A DNA stretch of 64,000 nucleotides, taken from positions 16,171,146-16,235,145 of the forward strand of contig JACBWW010000004.1 in the NCBI GenBank assembly GCA_020086605.1, written 5' to 3'. The notes under the pieces were generated by a model, which was not told the DNA's origin, did no database searches, and saw nothing but the letters and a program-made list of their open reading frames with translations. Numbering within the stretch: the first letter of the stretch is position 1; every line of letters starts with the position of its first letter. The position numbers and the translations under genes are program-made. Below, piece by piece: positions 61,265 to 64,000 of this stretch. The DNA is from Lanius collurio. Lineage: Eukaryota > Chordata > Aves > Passeriformes > Laniidae.

Positions 61265-64000
61265 CTGGGAAGGGTGACAGGTGCAGCAGTTAAAGCCAGA
61301 CCCGCAATCACTTCAGTACTTGCTCAATGGGAGTAGTCACGAAAATCAACCTGGTGTGATACAGACCAGTGGAGTGTACAGGCATTTACCAACCTGTAAT
61401 CAACCCTCACACCTACATCCTCCCAGCTCAGGGAATCCCAAACCCTTCCAACTCAGTCAGGTGCCTTCCTCCACAGAGCCCTAAGGTCACACGCATTTAA
61501 AATTAGTGGAAATCTCTCTTGTGCTGTGGTACAAATTTCCAAACATCATGTTTTACAGCACACTACAGTAATAGGAAAACAAGTTGATGACTGAAATATC
61601 TCTGAAATGGAACCATTACAGTAGCATTTTGCTCTCCTAAGAATCTGGATTTCCAACACCCCCAAGGTACCTGGGGTTCTTTTCAAAGTTAATCACACTG
61701 GTCTTTCAACACTTCAGTATCAAACACCAGGTTGGTTTCAGTCTCAAAAAAAAACATCAAACCAAAAATGAAAAAACCACCAACCCCTCAAAAAACAATA
61801 AAAATCCCCCACAGAACTTCAAACCCCACCTTCAAAAATAATTTTAAAAAAAATTAAAATCTCAAAAAGAAAACCATTCACCAACCTGGCTGATTTCTTT
61901 AAGGTACTTTGAGGTGCTTACTTCACCCCTTGAATTATAGTCAAAAGAGGAAGAGAAACCATGTCTTCTCCTAAAGGTTATACCACAGTTGCCCTTGTAA
62001 ACAATGCTCCTGGGAAAACAGTATTAGTGCTACCCATATTTGTCCAGTTTTGCTGCTCTCCCATCACAGTTGACAGGCAATTACTTAAAAAATTAATTGT
62101 TCAGATTACAGGACTAGAACACTTCACTCATGTCAAACAGTAAGTGAAACTGAATAATGGTGTGCGCTAAATTAAAAGCATCTGTCCTCATTTCAGTACA
62201 GTACTAAAGTGGGGGGTTTTGAGCCAAGTATACCAGAAAATGTAGAATGAAGATAGCCAAACTTGTTGCACATCGGACCCACTGCCCAAACTGGCAAAAG
62301 GGGAACTCAAGAAAGAAAAAAAATGAGACACATTGAACATGTTAAAAGAGATGGGATAGGGACAATGAGGCACTGCTACAGCTATCCTACTGCACTGGTA
62401 AAACTAATGTCAGATAGTCCATAGCCCGCAGGATGCACAGTCCCCAATGAGCAGCACTACCATAATTACTTCTCATCAAACGAGGAACATGGGCAAAGAC
62501 GATGGTGTCTCATTCAGCTAGGATACAATGTATAGTAGAGGAATTTTTCAAGAGACCAAAGCAAAATAGATATTCTCTTATTCTTTTTAAAATTCATGCA
62601 GTTCATGCTAATAAAAAAAAAGGAGAATAATAACTTTTCAAATAAGACCACTGCCAACCAAATTTACCATAAACGAAGAGGAAAAAATGCTTTTCTAGTG
62701 ACCTGAAAGATAAGAGTCCTTCTTGGATTAAAAGGATGGGAAGTCATATACTGATGTTACAGAAAATATCTCCTTAGCAGGAGAAATACGTAACTTCTGC
62801 TGTCCCTCAACTACCTGCCAAAGTCACATACCACACATGTAAATCCAGTTGAACAAGGCAGCTAAATCATGGCCAGAAAGTTTAAGTTCTTTGGCTCCAG
62901 ACAAGAAAAACTCTAAGAACCCAAGAAAGTTATGCTAGATGTACATCAGTAAGTACTTTTTATTCTAAAGCAGAATTCACAAAACTATATCTCTGGATAG
63001 CCAGCAAAATTATTGTCTACATGGAAATATACAGCACCAGTTACTATAGTTCTACTCAGCCACTTCCTGGCCAGGAAGGTGAAGGAGGTCACCTGGTCCT
63101 GTGTGTTTGTATAATGCCATCTGAAAGCAGGGGAAAGGGGGGACGGGCAGAAAATACTTTTTAAAAAACCCAATCTTTTCTGCATATCCATTAGAGCTCT
63201 GGAGGGATCAGCCAACAGATGTAGTTAGGTGTGCTGGAGTCTGCTCAGCTGACAATGCAACACTTTCTGTGCAATAGGTGTGTATTCAGCATGGTTGAGT
63301 AACTCAGCTGCTGACCTTCTAGTTCCCATTTTTCAACCCTAGCCTGACAAAACAGGGATCAGCCAAAACAGTCTGTGGTTTGGCTTGTCTTGGTGCCCAC
63401 TGTAACCCTTTCAAAATGAAACTCTGACACCAACAGAAGTTACATGAATATATCCTCAGAAAATGTAGCTTAACCAATTCACAAATAAATGAATAGAAAG
63501 TTGCAGCATTCTCACTTTTTCAAAATGAGTAAGGTTGTCTACTTAGAAGTAACTGGTTAATAGATTGGGCTAAAAATTGGAAAATTAGGCACCGCAGATA
63601 CAAATTACATTGTTAACTCCATGTCTTGATCAGCCAAATATATATTTCATCAGTAGAAATAAAAAAAAGCTTTTAATACTTTTGTTGACTTACCACCCTT
63701 GCTTTTGTAAAAATGGGCATTGGCTTCTTTTAGTAGGGTTACCCAAATAACACTACATACAAAAACTCAATACATTAGCATTCAGATAAATTTTCAAACC
63801 AGACATATCTAATCTTAAAAGAAAGAATTAAAGAAATATTATTTTACATTATTCAAACTGTTTTATTTTCAAATGCTTTCAAGACATTTACGCAGCAGTG
63901 GGTTGACCTGAAAAGCAGCAAAATTGTGTCCCCATTTTTCAATTGAGAGTGTGCACATGAATTGCTGCTCCTTGTGTAAACTCCCACTGAATTCCAAGTA
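61265..64000 (-). other. NRXN3: NRXN3 intron, part upstream of the first visible exon
   Basis: Partial intron; its 5' splice site lies to the right of the window. An A/C-rich low-complexity stretch occupies about 61740-61870. I looked for a small phase 1-1 cassette exon that could be splice site 3 (coding roughly for a Cys-Asn-Ser stretch before KGPETL) and did not find a convincing one. The remainder shows no exon, no clear transposon and no RNA gene. Confidence 0.8.

Larger units (their letters stand above)
1..64000 (-). other. NRXN3: NRXN3 (neurexin-3 alpha), internal part of gene
   Basis: The whole window lies inside one minus-strand transcription unit. Five exons with canonical GT-AG borders and compatible phases encode an uninterrupted alpha-neurexin segment: end of LNS4, LNS5 and EGF-like domain 3. 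Alpha-neurexins are presynaptic single-pass adhesion receptors with six LNS and three EGF-like domains. They bind neuroligins, cerebellins and other postsynaptic partners, and organise release sites. Assignment to NRXN3 rests on paralogue-specific residues such as [14 protein letters not shown] and [14 protein letters not shown], where NRXN1 has, from memory, VDDQQAMTGQMAGDH and [14 protein letters not shown]. The gene is incomplete on both sides. No beta-neurexin first exon or CpG-rich promoter is seen. No other gene is nested on either strand as far as I can tell. Confidence 0.95.

Overview
This window looks like vertebrate nuclear DNA, most probably avian. It is AT-rich and intron-dominated, with no bacterial-style gene packing. 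It carries CR1-type LINE fragments and one LTR of the kind common in bird genomes. The species cannot be named from the sequence.

The only protein-coding gene I can support is an internal piece of the alpha-neurexin gene NRXN3 on the minus strand. Five consecutive exons are present, in transcript order 61264-61145 (120 nt), 55189-54808 (382 nt), 53390-53200 (191 nt), 52659-52486 (174 nt) and 36785-36666 (120 nt). All have AG acceptors and GT donors, and their phases chain without a break (1-1, 1-2, 2-1, 1-1, 1-1). Together they give 987 nt, or 329 codons. They encode the C-terminal part of LNS4, all of LNS5 and the third EGF-like domain. Paralogue-diagnostic residues ([39 protein letters not shown]) match NRXN3 rather than NRXN1 or NRXN2. 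Upstream exons (signal peptide to early LNS4) lie beyond the right edge. LNS6, the stalk, the membrane segment and the beta-neurexin promoter and first exon lie beyond the left edge.

From right to left: 61.3-64 kb is intron upstream of the first visible exon. 55.2-61.1 kb is an intron holding an old LTR (56.2-57.0 kb). 52.5-55.2 kb is a tight cluster of three exons with a U/G-rich tract in the 540-nt intron. 36.8-52.5 kb is a 15.7-kb intron with a CR1 end, a retroelement ORF1-like relic and a MIR-like SINE. 1-36.7 kb is the beginning of a very long intron with CR1/L3 and MIR-like relics, homopolymers and several hairpins, including a near-perfect 48-nt one at 33931-33978.

I found no RNA gene, CRISPR array, CpG island or novel gene system. 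The findings below are mostly cis-element, repeat and secondary-structure observations in an otherwise ordinary neuronal gene.
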